Assembly: GCA_024998625.1 (NCBI GenBank)
Contig: JACOEL010000009.1
Coordinates: forward strand, 1-64,000
Direction of reading: 5' to 3'
Source: Nitrospira sp.
GTDB taxonomy: Bacteria; Nitrospirota; Nitrospiria; Nitrospirales; Nitrospiraceae
Length of the DNA stretch: 64,000 nucleotides
Every line of letters begins with the position of its first letter. Within the stretch, counting starts at the first letter, position 1. Under the pieces are notes generated by a model that ran no database searches, was not told where the DNA came from, and worked only from the letters and a program-made list of their open reading frames with translations. This document shows, one piece after another, positions 1-7,960 of the stretch. The position numbers and the translations under genes were made by a program.

Positions 1-37
1 GCTGCGCTACCCCTAGCACATCACGCGCGAGGAATAA

Positions 38-349
38 ATCAGCCCTTCCCTAAGTTTCAGGCTTGACTGGGAACACCGCTTCGAAGAGGGGCTACCGCTC
101 TACATGCAGATCTCGAAAGATCGCTGCATTTTACATCTGTCCGAGCATCATGGCGACTGCAGGCCCGGCGCGGCTATGCGGATCGAAACAACCGGGCTGG
201 AAGCCTTTCAGCAAGAACTTGCGACCAAGCAGTATCGATACGCCCGGCCGACCATCGAAGCGACATCATGGGGCAGTCACGACATGTCGGTGACCGATCC
301 CTTTGGAAACCGACTGACGTTCACTCATACCGACGGCACTCAGCCATAA
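38..349 (+). pseudogene. C-terminal remnant of a VOC/glyoxalase-fold protein
   Basis: The reading frame open from base 38 to the TAA at 347 encodes about 103 residues that look like the second half of a small glyoxalase/bleomycin-resistance (VOC) protein. It has RLDWEHRF and LPLYMQIS near its start, HLSEHHGD in the middle and the family's closing VTDPFGNRLTF. A TAA at 35-37 sits in frame just before it, and the N-terminal beta-alpha-beta module is not found in the 37 bases before that. The first ATG inside is at 104, mid-domain and without a ribosome site. I read this as a 5'-truncated or frameshifted gene. The window edge hides whether the rest survives upstream. Confidence 0.6.
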
Positions 350-436
350 GCTGGTGCTGTGCAACGAACATCACCAAGGGCCTACCATCTCCCGGCGAGT
401 TCACCGTTCAGGGATTACCGACAGGAGGACCGACCC

Positions 437-880
437 ATGCGAATGTCCTTGCTCTCTCTTCCCCTCATGATGTACGCCGCGTTTATGTTGATGGCCTGCG
501 TCACCGCCCCTTCGCCGGAAGAAATGAACAGGCGCGCTGAGAACAATCGATGGGAGCTGTCGCATTGGGGTGATCGTTCGGTTCCCTACGGCGACGACGG
601 AGCACCCGTGCTCCTCTCGTTTAAGGATGGACGAGTGTCGGGCCATGCCGGCTGCAATCGGTATAGTGCAGCCATTGTCTTCGGACCCCGCCGGGGCGAA
701 TTGAAGGTCTCTCACGGCATCACCACCCGCATGGCCTGCGAGCCCCGGCACATGGAGTTTGAAGCCTCGTTTATCAGGGCGTTTGAAAACTCGACTCGCT
801 ACCGCCTGGACGGCGAAAGCTTGTCGTTCGAAAGCGATATCGCTCCTCCCTTGGAGTTTTACCGTCGCCCTCTGAACTGA
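437..880 (+). CDS. META-domain lipoprotein (HslJ-like)
   Basis: This is a predicted 147-residue secreted lipoprotein. A hydrophobic signal ends in the lipobox LMAC, followed by a polar linker. The rest matches the META/HslJ fold: NNRWELSHW at the start, then a segment with SGHAGCNRYSA, then MACEPRHMEFEASF. META proteins are small beta-rich envelope proteins linked to heat-shock or novobiocin responses in enteric bacteria; the role here is unknown. The start at 437 is chosen because AGGAGG lies at 422-427, ten bases upstream; the longer frame from 359 has no such site. It is a single gene with no obvious partner. Confidence 0.8.
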   Translation: MRMSLLSLPLMMYAAFMLMACVTAPSPEEMNRRAENNRWELSHWGDRSVPYGDDGAPVLLSFKDGRVSGHAGCNRYSAAIVFGPRRGELKVSHGITTRMACEPRHMEFEASFIRAFENSTRYRLDGESLSFESDIAPPLEFYRRPLN

Positions 881-952
881 TCAGAAACTCTCGACCTCTC
901 TTGCCGATCCGGACCCAAATTGATTCATTCTCCCACCTCTTTTCTCCGACAC

Positions 953-992
953 CGTATCCCTTTCGATACGACAGGGTATCGCTTCTGATACC
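953..992. promoter_or_regulatory. Two tandem GTATC inverted repeats, candidate operators
   Basis: Two 18-bp dyads share one design: CGTATC-N6-GATACG (953-970) and GGTATC-N6-GATACC (975-992). Their centres are 22 bp apart, about two helical turns, so bound dimers would lie on the same face. A lone GGTATC half-site recurs at 1055-1060. The gene at 1138 begins about 145 bp downstream. The regulator and the promoter are not identified. Confidence 0.4.
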
Positions 993-1137
993 GATCTGCG
1001 TCCTCCACACCCCCCCCTTTCCACTTTGCGGCTTCGCTCACCCCGCTCAGAATCGGTATCCCTCAATGCGGCTCTTTCTCATCACACCCCGGCATCGGTT
1101 TTGCTCATTACAATAGTAGAGACTGGAGCTTCACATC

Positions 1138-1728
1138 ATGGCAGCTGTGACACTCAACGCTCTCCCCACTCCTGGCTTCCCCGTCGCAGTTCTATTCGGC
1201 GACGACCAGCTCCCATCCCATGCGACCGGGCGCGCTGCCGCGATCCGTCAGCCCAGCAATGGGACACAAAATAAACCCGATCCGCTGAACCGGCGCTGGT
1301 TCCGTTATAAGATCATCCCCGTTTTGGAATACCGTAATTGGCTCATGTTCGCACGACGACTGGCAGCTGAGAAATACCTGACCTTCGACTTCCTGTTTCC
1401 GTTCGCATATGGAGGAGCACTCGCAGGCAGTCTCTGGTGGGTCTGGACGACGTTGGGGCGCCCGTTCCACCCCGCATGGATCACAGCGCCGCTTGCGATG
1501 ATACTGACGGCCGACTGGACGGAGCACCTCATTCAACTGGTGCAGCTCCGTCACTACCTCCCCTCGACTGAGGGTCGCATTCAGAGCCTGTGGGTCAGAA
1601 TTTCCAACTGTGCGACGATCATCAAGCTGTGGCTCACCTTGGGCTTCTACGTCAGCCTGGCGGGACTCGTCGTCAGAATGATACTCACGCTCTCAGATCG
1701 TCGTTTGGTGACCGCTGGCGACGAATGA
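1138..1728 (+). CDS. Conserved hypothetical membrane protein
   Basis: This is a 196-residue protein I do not recognise. The first 50 or so residues are polar and Pro-rich. A basic stretch with YRNWLMFARR then precedes three hydrophobic segments, at roughly residues 85-105, 115-130 and 165-185. No signal peptidase site or catalytic motif is apparent. GGAG lies about ten bases before the ATG. Its upstream region carries the tandem GTATC dyads, so it may be the regulated gene. The next gene is 205 bp away and probably separate. Confidence 0.55.
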   Translation: MAAVTLNALPTPGFPVAVLFGDDQLPSHATGRAAAIRQPSNGTQNKPDPLNRRWFRYKIIPVLEYRNWLMFARRLAAEKYLTFDFLFPFAYGGALAGSLWWVWTTLGRPFHPAWITAPLAMILTADWTEHLIQLVQLRHYLPSTEGRIQSLWVRISNCATIIKLWLTLGFYVSLAGLVVRMILTLSDRRLVTAGDE

Positions 1729-1755
1729 TGAGGAAATGAAACGTTGCCGGACTCC

Positions 1756-1783
1756 TTACAGTTTTCTCCGTTTATGCTATACG
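1756..1783 (+). promoter_or_regulatory. Possible sigma70-type promoter for the amidase gene
   Basis: TTACAG and TATACG are separated by 16 bases and lie about 150 bp before the amidase start. Both hexamers deviate from consensus, so this is a weak prediction. Confidence 0.25.
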
Positions 1784-1933
1784 CATTACGGAGCCGTCTC
1801 GTGACGAGATCCACGGCGAATGCACGGGTCTCAATCCCATTTGCTTTCTCTCGTCACCACCTCGTGCTGAGGCTGCGCAAGGGCTCAGTCTCAGAGGTGT
1901 GAGACGCGGGGGAAGTCCACCGGAGGAACCACC

Positions 1934-2614
1934 ATGCCCAATCCCGCCACCTATCAATTCAACCTGCCGAAACGAGGGCGTCCGTCCGATGTGATCCTCA
2001 ACGAGGTCTGGTACCCCGGCATTCAGGCCTATTGGGAAACCAGCACGTCGAGCCGCATCTTCGATGCGATCCTCGGCATCAAAGCCGTCGTCATTCACGC
2101 GACGGCCGGTTCCAGTTCGGCCGGGGCCATCTCGGTGATGAAGGAAGGCAAAGCCTCCTTTCACTGGCTCCTGCCGGATGAAGACGAGCCGCAGCACGGG
2201 CAATTGGTCTGGGCCTGTGCCCCGGAGGCTAGGGCTGCCTGGCACGTCAGGAATTCCTGTTCGCATCCGAGCATCAACGACGGCGCCGACAAGGTCAATC
2301 ACTGGTCGCTCGGGATCGAGGTGGTCAACCGTCAGGCAGGCCGCGATCACTTTTCCGACTGGCAGATCCAGGCCACCGCGCAGATCGTGCGCTATTGCTG
2401 GGCCAAATACCCCCACTTGAAACATGTCGTCTCGCACGCAAAGCTGGACCCGACGCGGCGTAGCGATCCGGGTGCTGCCTTTCCTTGGGCGCGCCTCAAG
2501 ACACTCGTCCTCACGCCGGATGCGGAAGATGGGGTTCCGTCCGTCGCGTTGGACGCGCAACCGGCCTCGTCCATAAAATCGACCACCGACCAGCAGGGCT
2601 GTTGCCACGGATGA
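1934..2614 (+). CDS. N-acetylmuramoyl-L-alanine amidase (Amidase_2/PGRP fold)
   Basis: This is a predicted zinc amidase of 226 residues that cuts the bond between N-acetylmuramic acid and the stem peptide. The domain spans about residues 50-195. VVIHATAG supplies the first zinc histidine, FHWLLPDE and WHVRNSCSHPSIN form the substrate groove, SLGIEVVN is the central strand, and VSHAKLDPTRRSDPG supplies the second histidine and the aspartate region. No signal peptide is seen, so it may act in the cytoplasm or leave by lysis, as phage and recycling amidases do. GGAGG precedes the ATG. Its last 374 bp recur without change at 4810-5183 in a broken second copy. Confidence 0.85.
   Translation: MPNPATYQFNLPKRGRPSDVILNEVWYPGIQAYWETSTSSRIFDAILGIKAVVIHATAGSSSAGAISVMKEGKASFHWLLPDEDEPQHGQLVWACAPEARAAWHVRNSCSHPSINDGADKVNHWSLGIEVVNRQAGRDHFSDWQIQATAQIVRYCWAKYPHLKHVVSHAKLDPTRRSDPGAAFPWARLKTLVLTPDAEDGVPSVALDAQPASSIKSTTDQQGCCHG
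2234..2607 (+). repeat. Direct repeat, copy 1 (374 bp, identical to 4810-5183)
   Basis: I compared this block base by base with 4810-5183 and found no mismatch or indel; the offset is a constant 2576. It covers the C-terminal half of the intact amidase and stops just before its stop codon. Confidence 0.9.
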
Positions 2615-2925
2615 CACAGAGAGCCTGCAGTGAAGCCTTGACCTAACCGATTACCTCGCGCGAGATTTGTGTGCACCACCGGCCATCGGGTAGCGCGGGC
2701 TTAATCTGACGCGGTTCGCGCGATAAGCATCACAGATCATGGCTGGAAAACCTGTGGCGCCGTCGTTCGTTCCTCCTCCGAGCCTCTCTCCTGTGTTTGC
2801 TGGGGGCTACTTCCTCTCCATCCAGCGCGCCTCCGCCGAACAGACAGCATATAAAGGGTAGGCCGCTTATATCCCTCCTCATTCTTCACCTTGCAGGCAG
2901 TTAACATATTTGTTACTCTCCTGCG
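2615..2925. other. Non-coding gap between amidase and toxin genes
   Basis: I find no supported gene in these 311 bases. The only site I would point to is the small dyad at its right end, next to the toxin start. Confidence 0.5.
2902..2915. promoter_or_regulatory. Candidate autoregulatory operator of the toxin-antitoxin pair
   Basis: TAACA-TATT-TGTTA is a perfect 5-bp-arm dyad ending ten bases before the toxin GTG. It lies where an Xre-type antitoxin usually binds its own promoter. The role is inferred from position alone. Confidence 0.35.
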
Positions 2926-3258
2926 GTGGATTACACGATCGCCTATTACAGCGATGCTGTGCAGGACAAGATTCTGAACCTTCCGGATACCTTAGCGGCG
3001 AGATATATCGTGCTCACTCGACGTATGATGGTACTCGGCCCAAACCTGGGTACCCCACATACCAAAGCCTTCGGCGGTGGTCTGTTTGAATTAAGGCTGA
3101 AGGGTGCGGAAGGGATTGCGCGGGTATTTTTCTGCACAGTGGTCGACAAACGCATTGTCATGCTACACAGCTTTATCAAGAAATCTGACAAGTCGCCCCC
3201 TCGCGAGCGCGAGGTCGCAGAAATGCGAATGAAGGAGGTGAAACATGCGCACCCATGA
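2926..3258 (+). CDS. Type II toxin, RelE/HigB superfamily (Gp49-like)
   Basis: This 110-residue protein has the features of the phage Gp49-like branch of RelE/ParE toxins: LPDTLAARYIVLTRRM, then LGTPHTKAFGGGLFELR, GIARVFFCT and the basic end IVMLHSFIKKSDKSP. Relatives are mRNA interferases that act on the ribosome. The only start in reach is a GTG. The antitoxin gene follows and overlaps by 14 bases, so the order is toxin first, as in HigBA. Expression is probably repressed through the antitoxin at the dyad just upstream. The pair is complete and looks functional, unlike the decayed DNA after it. Confidence 0.85.
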   Translation: MDYTIAYYSDAVQDKILNLPDTLAARYIVLTRRMMVLGPNLGTPHTKAFGGGLFELRLKGAEGIARVFFCTVVDKRIVMLHSFIKKSDKSPPREREVAEMRMKEVKHAHP

Positions 3259-3532
3259 TCAACTCGTCAGGAAGCTCATGCGCCGACCGGGCGTGCGCGC
3301 CGAGGTGGTACGCATTGAACGAGAGGAATCCTCCCTTCTTGATGCCTTGCTCAAAGCGCGGCAAGAAGCGGGACTTACCCAGGCACAGGTCGCGGCACGA
3401 ATGGGCACGCAAGCCCCTGCGGTGGCTCGCCTGGAGCGAGCATTGGCAAGCGGATCACATTCTCCATCGATTGCAACATTGCGCAAATACGTCAAGGCTT
3501 GCGGTAAACGCCTGGTACTCCGGGTTGCGTGA
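3245..3532 (+). CDS. Xre-family antitoxin (HigA-like)
   Basis: This is a 95-residue partner of the preceding toxin. Residues 35-90 form a helix-turn-helix of the Cro/CI type, with ARQEAGLTQAQVAARMGT as helices 1-3 and APAVARLERAL as the recognition part. The N-terminal 30 residues are basic and probably wrap the toxin. GGAGG at 3235-3239 serves its ATG, within the toxin's last codons, which suggests coupled translation. Such antitoxins neutralise the toxin and repress the operon. Confidence 0.85.
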   Translation: MRTHDQLVRKLMRRPGVRAEVVRIEREESSLLDALLKARQEAGLTQAQVAARMGTQAPAVARLERALASGSHSPSIATLRKYVKACGKRLVLRVA

Positions 3533-4172
3533 ACACAGCGGACCGCATCAACCAAACGATTGATTACCGGCACTCACCCCAGATTGCCCTCTTGATCGAA
3601 ATGTTCTCGGTCACCTCAAGACAGAACCGGGCAGCGTCTTCTCTATGCCCCATCCCACCGACCTCAACACTCTATGCCTCACCCTCCAACCGTGGCGACA
3701 AGCCGTCCTGACACCGTTCGCGACGATGAATACCGACATTGGTGCCATACAATTACGACCCGATCACTTAGACCGCCGGGCAGTGCAACCTAATTCAGCC
3801 AGAGCTCATGCCTCCCATCGACAAACGAGGCCGACGGTTCTGGGCAGCTGCAGAACAGGCCTCCGATCGTTCATCGGCTTCGTGAGGCTATCGGGCTACA
3901 TGCTCCATTCTGCGAGCTTCGTTCTCTCCCTGTGTGGAAGTCGGCCGGCGCCTTGCCAATTCTATTTGGAGGCTGAGCTACGCGACCGAAGCTGTGCAAT
4001 CAGCCATCACATCGGGCTTTGAGCGCATTTCCGAGAAACGCTTTGGTTGTGATCGTCACCCTTGCAGAATGTCCCTGAGGTTTAATTTGGCACTCTAAAA
4101 CCAATCGGTTTCGATGTCAAAATTCACGACACGGTACTAGCTCCTGCCCATGACCATCAGGAAATCCAGACC
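3533..4172. other. Degenerate segment without an intact gene
   Basis: Several short frames exist but none shows conserved sequence over its length. One short run at about 3808-3860, DKRGRRFWAAAE, resembles the N-terminus of ISAzo13-type transposases, but it breaks off after a few more codons, so I do not call a mobile element. The segment lies between the toxin-antitoxin pair and a gene stub and looks like decayed accessory DNA. Confidence 0.4.
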
Positions 4173-4175
4173 TTG

Positions 4176-4394
4176 ATGCTTATCTATGCTGTGCTATTTC
4201 TCGCCATCCTCACAATCACCTACATACTGATAAAGAAACGGCTCCAGGTAGAGGAGGGTGACGAGCAATGGCCTTACTATGCAAAGACAGTCCTTTCGCA
4301 ACCTGAACAAGCTCTCCATCATCGACTCGTAGCCGCTTTGCCTGAACACATCGTTCTGGCACATGTTCAGCTATCTCGAGTACTTGGCACGTGA
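4176..4394 (+). pseudogene. N-terminal stub of a DUF2726-type membrane-anchored protein
   Basis: The frame encodes 72 residues. An N-terminal transmembrane helix (MLIYAVLFLAILTITYILI) is followed by a basic patch and then by the opening of a DUF2726 domain, LSQPEQALHHRLVAALPEHI and VLAHVQLSRVLG. Complete relatives continue for about 100 more residues with a nuclease-like fold. Here a stop follows LGT, and no continuation is visible in the other frames of the next 300 bases. I read it as a 3'-deleted gene; a functional short protein is unlikely. Confidence 0.55.
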
Positions 4395-4696
4395 GTGCAT
4401 TGCCGGATGAAACTTCCATCCGTCAGGCACTCGCCAAACATACGTCCCTCCTCATCGGATCGACGAATCGCTTAGAGACATTCACTGCCCCCGCCGCAAT
4501 AAGAGTGCACGCTGTCATGAGGCGGATCTGAGGAGACTCGCCCCCGAGTTTGCCCCGCATCCTCCACTCTGCGAATCCTGGCTGCGACGTCACACGCTGC
4601 ATCGGCTGCGGGTGCGTGACGACAACTATTCACATCACACCTGTTGCCGACTTCACCACACCGAATTCAAGTCTGGAACGGGCGTTGCTTTCCATA
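4395..4696. other. Gap with no supported gene
   Basis: I see no conserved coding sequence here. Homology to the first amidase locus begins only at about 4697, so the segment is not part of that duplication. Confidence 0.4.
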
Positions 4697-5190
4697 CAAT
4701 CCCACCACCTACCAATTCAATCTGCCGCAACGAGAGCGCCCGTCCGATGTAATCTACACCGAAGTGTGATATCCCGGCATTCAAGCCTATTGGGAAACCA
4801 GCACGTCGAGCTGCCTGGCACGTCAGGAATTCCTGTTCGCATCCGAGCATCAACGACGGCGCCGACAAGGTCAATCACTGGTCGCTCGGGATCGAGGTGG
4901 TCAACCGTCAGGCAGGCCGCGATCACTTTTCCGACTGGCAGATCCAGGCCACCGCGCAGATCGTGCGCTATTGCTGGGCCAAATACCCCCACTTGAAACA
5001 TGTCGTCTCGCACGCAAAGCTGGACCCGACGCGGCGTAGCGATCCGGGTGCTGCCTTTCCTTGGGCGCGCCTCAAGACACTCGTCCTCACGCCGGATGCG
5101 GAAGATGGGGTTCCGTCCGTCGCGTTGGACGCGCAACCGGCCTCGTCCATAAAATCGACCACCGACCAGCAGGGCTGTTGCCAAGGTTGA
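4697..5190 (+). pseudogene. Second amidase copy, broken by a nonsense codon and a deletion
   Basis: Bases 4697-4810 align without gaps to 1939-2052 of the intact amidase with 15 mismatches in 114. One change turns its TGG into TGA at 4767-4769. A 182-bp deletion, corresponding to 2053-2234, then removes the first zinc-histidine region and shifts the frame. The remaining 374 bp match the intact gene exactly. An open frame persists from a GTG at 4897 but lacks half the domain. The mosaic of a diverged left part and an identical right part points to recent gene conversion or recombination. Confidence 0.85.
4810..5183 (+). repeat. Direct repeat, copy 2 (374 bp, identical to 2234-2607)
   Basis: This is the partner of the block in the intact amidase. 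The two copies are in the same orientation 2576 bp apart and flank the toxin-antitoxin pair and the DUF2726 stub, so recombination between them would delete that DNA. Confidence 0.9.
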
Positions 5191-5234
5191 CGAGCGTTCG
5201 AACCTATCCGGTCCGAACCTAGACTCACAAGCGG

Positions 5235-5252
5235 CCCCCGGGTATCCGGGGG
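5235..5252. terminator. GC-rich hairpin between convergent genes
   Basis: CCCCCGG and CCGGGGG enclose the loop GTAT. It lies between the broken amidase and a convergent lipoprotein gene, a likely place for transcription to stop, but there is no T-run on either side. Confidence 0.35.
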
Positions 5253-5317
5253 GTAACGGAGCGCGGCCGCGGTTGCCACATGGCACCGGGCCACGCATCC
5301 TTCCGACACATTCCGGC

Positions 5318-5728
5318 CTACTGCGTCACACCCGGAATCTGTCCGTACGGCGTATAACAGACGCAGGGCAGCCCACCGTCTGCAGGCTGTGCCAAACGGC
5401 AGGTCCCGACTTGCGTCGCACAGGTCGCTGCTTGTCTCGGGCCGCCTCGGAATGAACGCGCCTGTTCTGAATTTGTCGCAGCGACCGGCGTCGCCTGATT
5501 TCCTCCCTGGCGCGCTTTCACAAGTTCACTCCGCACCGCCTCCGACATGACCTGTACCGCTTCATCATGAATCTTATACGTGACGCAAAGGCGATTGATT
5601 TCGTCCACCCCGAAACCCTTTTCCTTCATGCCGATCATGTCCTGGCTGCTGCAGGTATGCTGGGCGACACAGCCGGTGAAGAGCGCCAGGATACCGATGG
5701 AGCCCAGCATGGTGTACAAGTGTTTCAT
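5318..5728 (-). CDS. Small Cys-rich lipoprotein, unknown function
   Basis: This is a 136-residue predicted lipoprotein: a signal peptide with the lipobox LFTGC, then a polar body with GFGVDEINRLCVTYKIHDEAVQVM, a Gln/Ala-rich stretch and a C-terminal part with CATQVGTC and GLPCVCYTPYG. I do not recognise the family. The four Cys of the tail could form disulfides in the periplasm. AAAGGAGG lies just before the ATG, which makes the start firm. Its gene converges with the broken amidase copy. Confidence 0.7.
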   Translation of the reverse strand: MKHLYTMLGSIGILALFTGCVAQHTCSSQDMIGMKEKGFGVDEINRLCVTYKIHDEAVQVMSEAVRSELVKARQGGNQATPVAATNSEQARSFRGGPRQAATCATQVGTCRLAQPADGGLPCVCYTPYGQIPGVTQ

Positions 5729-6047
5729 GGCTGATCCTCCTTTCGGAGCGTTCCTCGCGAGATGATTTCCGCGATCAGTTTCATTCGCCTACGGTCGTTG
5801 TCTTCCCTCCACTCAGAGGAGCAAGGAACAGGCCAAGAGCGCAACTTTGTACGTATTCCATCGAAGTCGTTGAAACAAGGTCCTTCGAATCTCGCGGGTG
5901 GAAGGCCTCCTGTATCCCATCGGATATACCTGCGAATCGATCGGTGCTGTAGCCGATTCACCCACGGGCCACCCCCACGAGGAGGATACCCTTGACGCTG
6001 CCAGTACGAATCATTGAAAGTTGTACAACTATTTCGTGAGGCGCCTG
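5729..6047. other. Divergent intergenic region
   Basis: The stretch separates the divergent lipoprotein and SGNH-hydrolase genes and must carry their promoters. I see no convincing gene or strong promoter pair. Confidence 0.4.
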
Positions 6048-6788
6048 ATGTACCCACGGTCTTTCCCTGCCCTCCTCTGTCTTACCTTGTGGCTTGGGGC
6101 CATTCTGTCGACCCTGGGTTCTACCCTCACCGCCGCCGACCGCATCAGAGCTGTGGAGCCCACCCCTCAAACTCAATCCTGGTGGTCTGCGCGTCATGCG
6201 CGCGCCGTAGCCCGCATTCAGCGGGGCCACGTCGATCTGTTGTTCATTGGAGATTCGATTACCCAAGGATGGGAGGAGGATGGGCGTCGGGTCTGGGACA
6301 CCTATTACGGGCGCCGTCGGGCGATGAACCTGGGATTTAACAGCGATCAGACCGACAACGTACTCTGGCGGCTACAACATGGCGAAATCGACGGCATCAC
6401 CCCCAAACTGGCGATCGTGATGATCGGCACCAACAACACGACGATGCGGGAAGATCCTCCTGAACATACCGCCGCAGGAATCCAGGCGATTCTGACCACG
6501 TTGCGCACTCGCCTGCCACAGACGAAGGTCTTGCTCCTGGCAGTGTTCCCGAGAGGCGCGTCAGCCGACGATCCGAATCGGCTTGTGAATCAGGCCGTCA
6601 ACGAACGAGTGCGGGCCTTCGCCGACCAGCGCCACGTGTTTTTCCTCGACCTTGGCCCGCACTTTCTCGACAACACAGGACGACTCTCCGAGAATGTCAT
6701 GCCGGACGCCTTGCACCCCAATGAACACGGCTACCGCCTATGGGCCGAGGGCATGGAAGGCCTGATCAAGACGTTGTTGGGCGAATGA
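6048..6788 (+). CDS. Secreted SGNH/GDSL hydrolase (PAF-acetylhydrolase-like)
   Basis: This is an exported esterase or acylhydrolase of about 246 residues. All four SGNH blocks are visible: FIGDSITQGW with the nucleophile Ser, NLGFNSDQTDNV with the Gly, MIGTNNT with the Asn, and DALHPNEHGYRLW with the Asp-His pair. An N-terminal hydrophobic signal ends near TLTAAD. Relatives deacylate lipids or glycans; the substrate here cannot be told. I start at the ATG with GAGG just upstream; TTG or GTG starts at 6021 and 6036 would add up to nine residues. The next gene follows after 57 bp. Confidence 0.85.
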   Translation: MYPRSFPALLCLTLWLGAILSTLGSTLTAADRIRAVEPTPQTQSWWSARHARAVARIQRGHVDLLFIGDSITQGWEEDGRRVWDTYYGRRRAMNLGFNSDQTDNVLWRLQHGEIDGITPKLAIVMIGTNNTTMREDPPEHTAAGIQAILTTLRTRLPQTKVLLLAVFPRGASADDPNRLVNQAVNERVRAFADQRHVFFLDLGPHFLDNTGRLSENVMPDALHPNEHGYRLWAEGMEGLIKTLLGE

Positions 6789-6845
6789 GAACAGACTGGT
6801 GCGCGGGGGAAACATCTCATCAGGCCGGAATCGCACCGGCGCGCT

Positions 6846-7529
6846 ATGATTTATCACATGACCATTCGATCACGCCTAGACAAGACTGGTTGCCGCCGAT
6901 GGCGAATCCCATGCGCCTGGCTTGCCCTCTCACTACTTTTTTCCGGCTGCGCGATCGAGCAGGAGATTTCGCGTACGCCGCGGACGGCGGTGGAGCAACT
7001 GCTGCTGACGGGAGCCGTAGATCAAGCGTTGACGAATCTCACGCTGACACTCCCGCCGCAGGCCGATCTGCATCTGGAAGTCAGCGGGTTTTACATCGAT
7101 CGCGGACGATTGAATATGCGAGACCAAACCTCCGGCACGGTGCAGGATCCCACCGTGGATTTCCTGTTCGTTCGGGATACGGTCGCGGTGGCGCTTGGCC
7201 GGATGGGCTATCGCATTCGAAAACGCGACGATCATCCTGCCTACCTCGTCCGTGTGGCCATCGAAGCACTCGGCACCATGCAGGGCCTGACGTTTGTCGG
7301 CATGCCGCCCATCCAAAGCGTGGTCGTTCCCTTTGCCCTTCCCGAACTGACGCTGTATAAGCTTCAGGCTCAGAGCGGCTATGCGAGGTTCCACCTTGAT
7401 GTCTTCGACAATCTCACCGGCGCATACAAGGGATCGTCCGCCACGATCATCGGTCGCACACACTACGATCAGTACACGGCCCTGTTTTACATCACCTGGA
7501 CCAAGACTGACCTCACAGCGCCGCCCTAG
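6846..7529 (+). CDS. Lipoprotein of unknown function
   Basis: This is a 227-residue predicted lipoprotein. A basic N-terminus and hydrophobic core end in the lipobox LFSGC. The mature part contains VSGFYIDRGRLNMRDQTSGT and VDFLFVRDTVAVALGRMGYRIR, then a beta-rich C-terminal half ending with YDQYTALFYITWTK. I do not recognise the family, although the pattern resembles surface lipoproteins of unknown role found beside envelope enzymes. The ATG at 6858 is an equally possible start, since neither has a clear ribosome site. Confidence 0.7.
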   Translation: MIYHMTIRSRLDKTGCRRWRIPCAWLALSLLFSGCAIEQEISRTPRTAVEQLLLTGAVDQALTNLTLTLPPQADLHLEVSGFYIDRGRLNMRDQTSGTVQDPTVDFLFVRDTVAVALGRMGYRIRKRDDHPAYLVRVAIEALGTMQGLTFVGMPPIQSVVVPFALPELTLYKLQAQSGYARFHLDVFDNLTGAYKGSSATIIGRTHYDQYTALFYITWTKTDLTAPP

Positions 7530-7960
7530 CCAATCATGCATACCTGCTCCGGCGGCCGATCCTCTCGCCCGACGAGGCTGTTCTCGTTCGACCTCCTCGA
7601 CGAACTGCGAGTACACCTGCGTCGGCCTCACGTGCGAGAAGCCTCGGCGGACTTCCGTCTCGAACGCCTCGCGGCGGCATTCATGAGTAATCCGGGCCAG
7701 CGGCAACAGCGGGCCGTTGCTTCCTTTCGACCTTCTATGGGGAGGGTCCTTCGCTGGTATCCGGAGCAACTACCCGCCCGTCTCCACCCATGCAAAACTT
7801 TACGCTTTGCTTGGCAAGTCTCGCCTCTTCCTCAATACTAAGTCACGGCATCGGTCGCTCTTAGACCGAACCCGAAACTCGTTCCCTCCTGGTTCCGCCC
7901 CGAAGTCCACTCGTGGGCAGCAATGACTGGGAGGAACTCCGCAACGATCGGAGTCTGTGC
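7530..7960. other. Intergenic region without a supported gene
   Basis: Frames are open on both strands here but none carries a recognisable domain, start signal or signal peptide. I call nothing. Confidence 0.4.

Noticed and set aside
3808-3900. Remnant of an ISAzo13-type transposase (DKRGRRFWAAAE)
   Set aside because: Only about a dozen residues match and the frame closes soon after; no terminal repeats or further transposase sequence are visible.
3645-4022. 125-codon frame after the antitoxin gene
   Set aside because: It has no recognisable domain and overlaps other equally open frames in decayed sequence.
6019-6030. 12-bp palindrome AGTTGTACAACT before the SGNH hydrolase gene
   Set aside because: Perfect palindromes of this length are expected by chance more than ten times in 64 kb, and nothing else marks the site.
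6933-7769. 278-codon minus-strand frame opposite the lipoprotein gene
   Set aside because: It is an antisense shadow of the lipoprotein gene, whose plus-strand signal peptide and lipobox are clear.
7536-7841. 101-codon frame between the lipoprotein and the second SGNH gene
   Set aside because: Frames on both strands are open here because of base composition; no motif, start signal or family match supports any of them.
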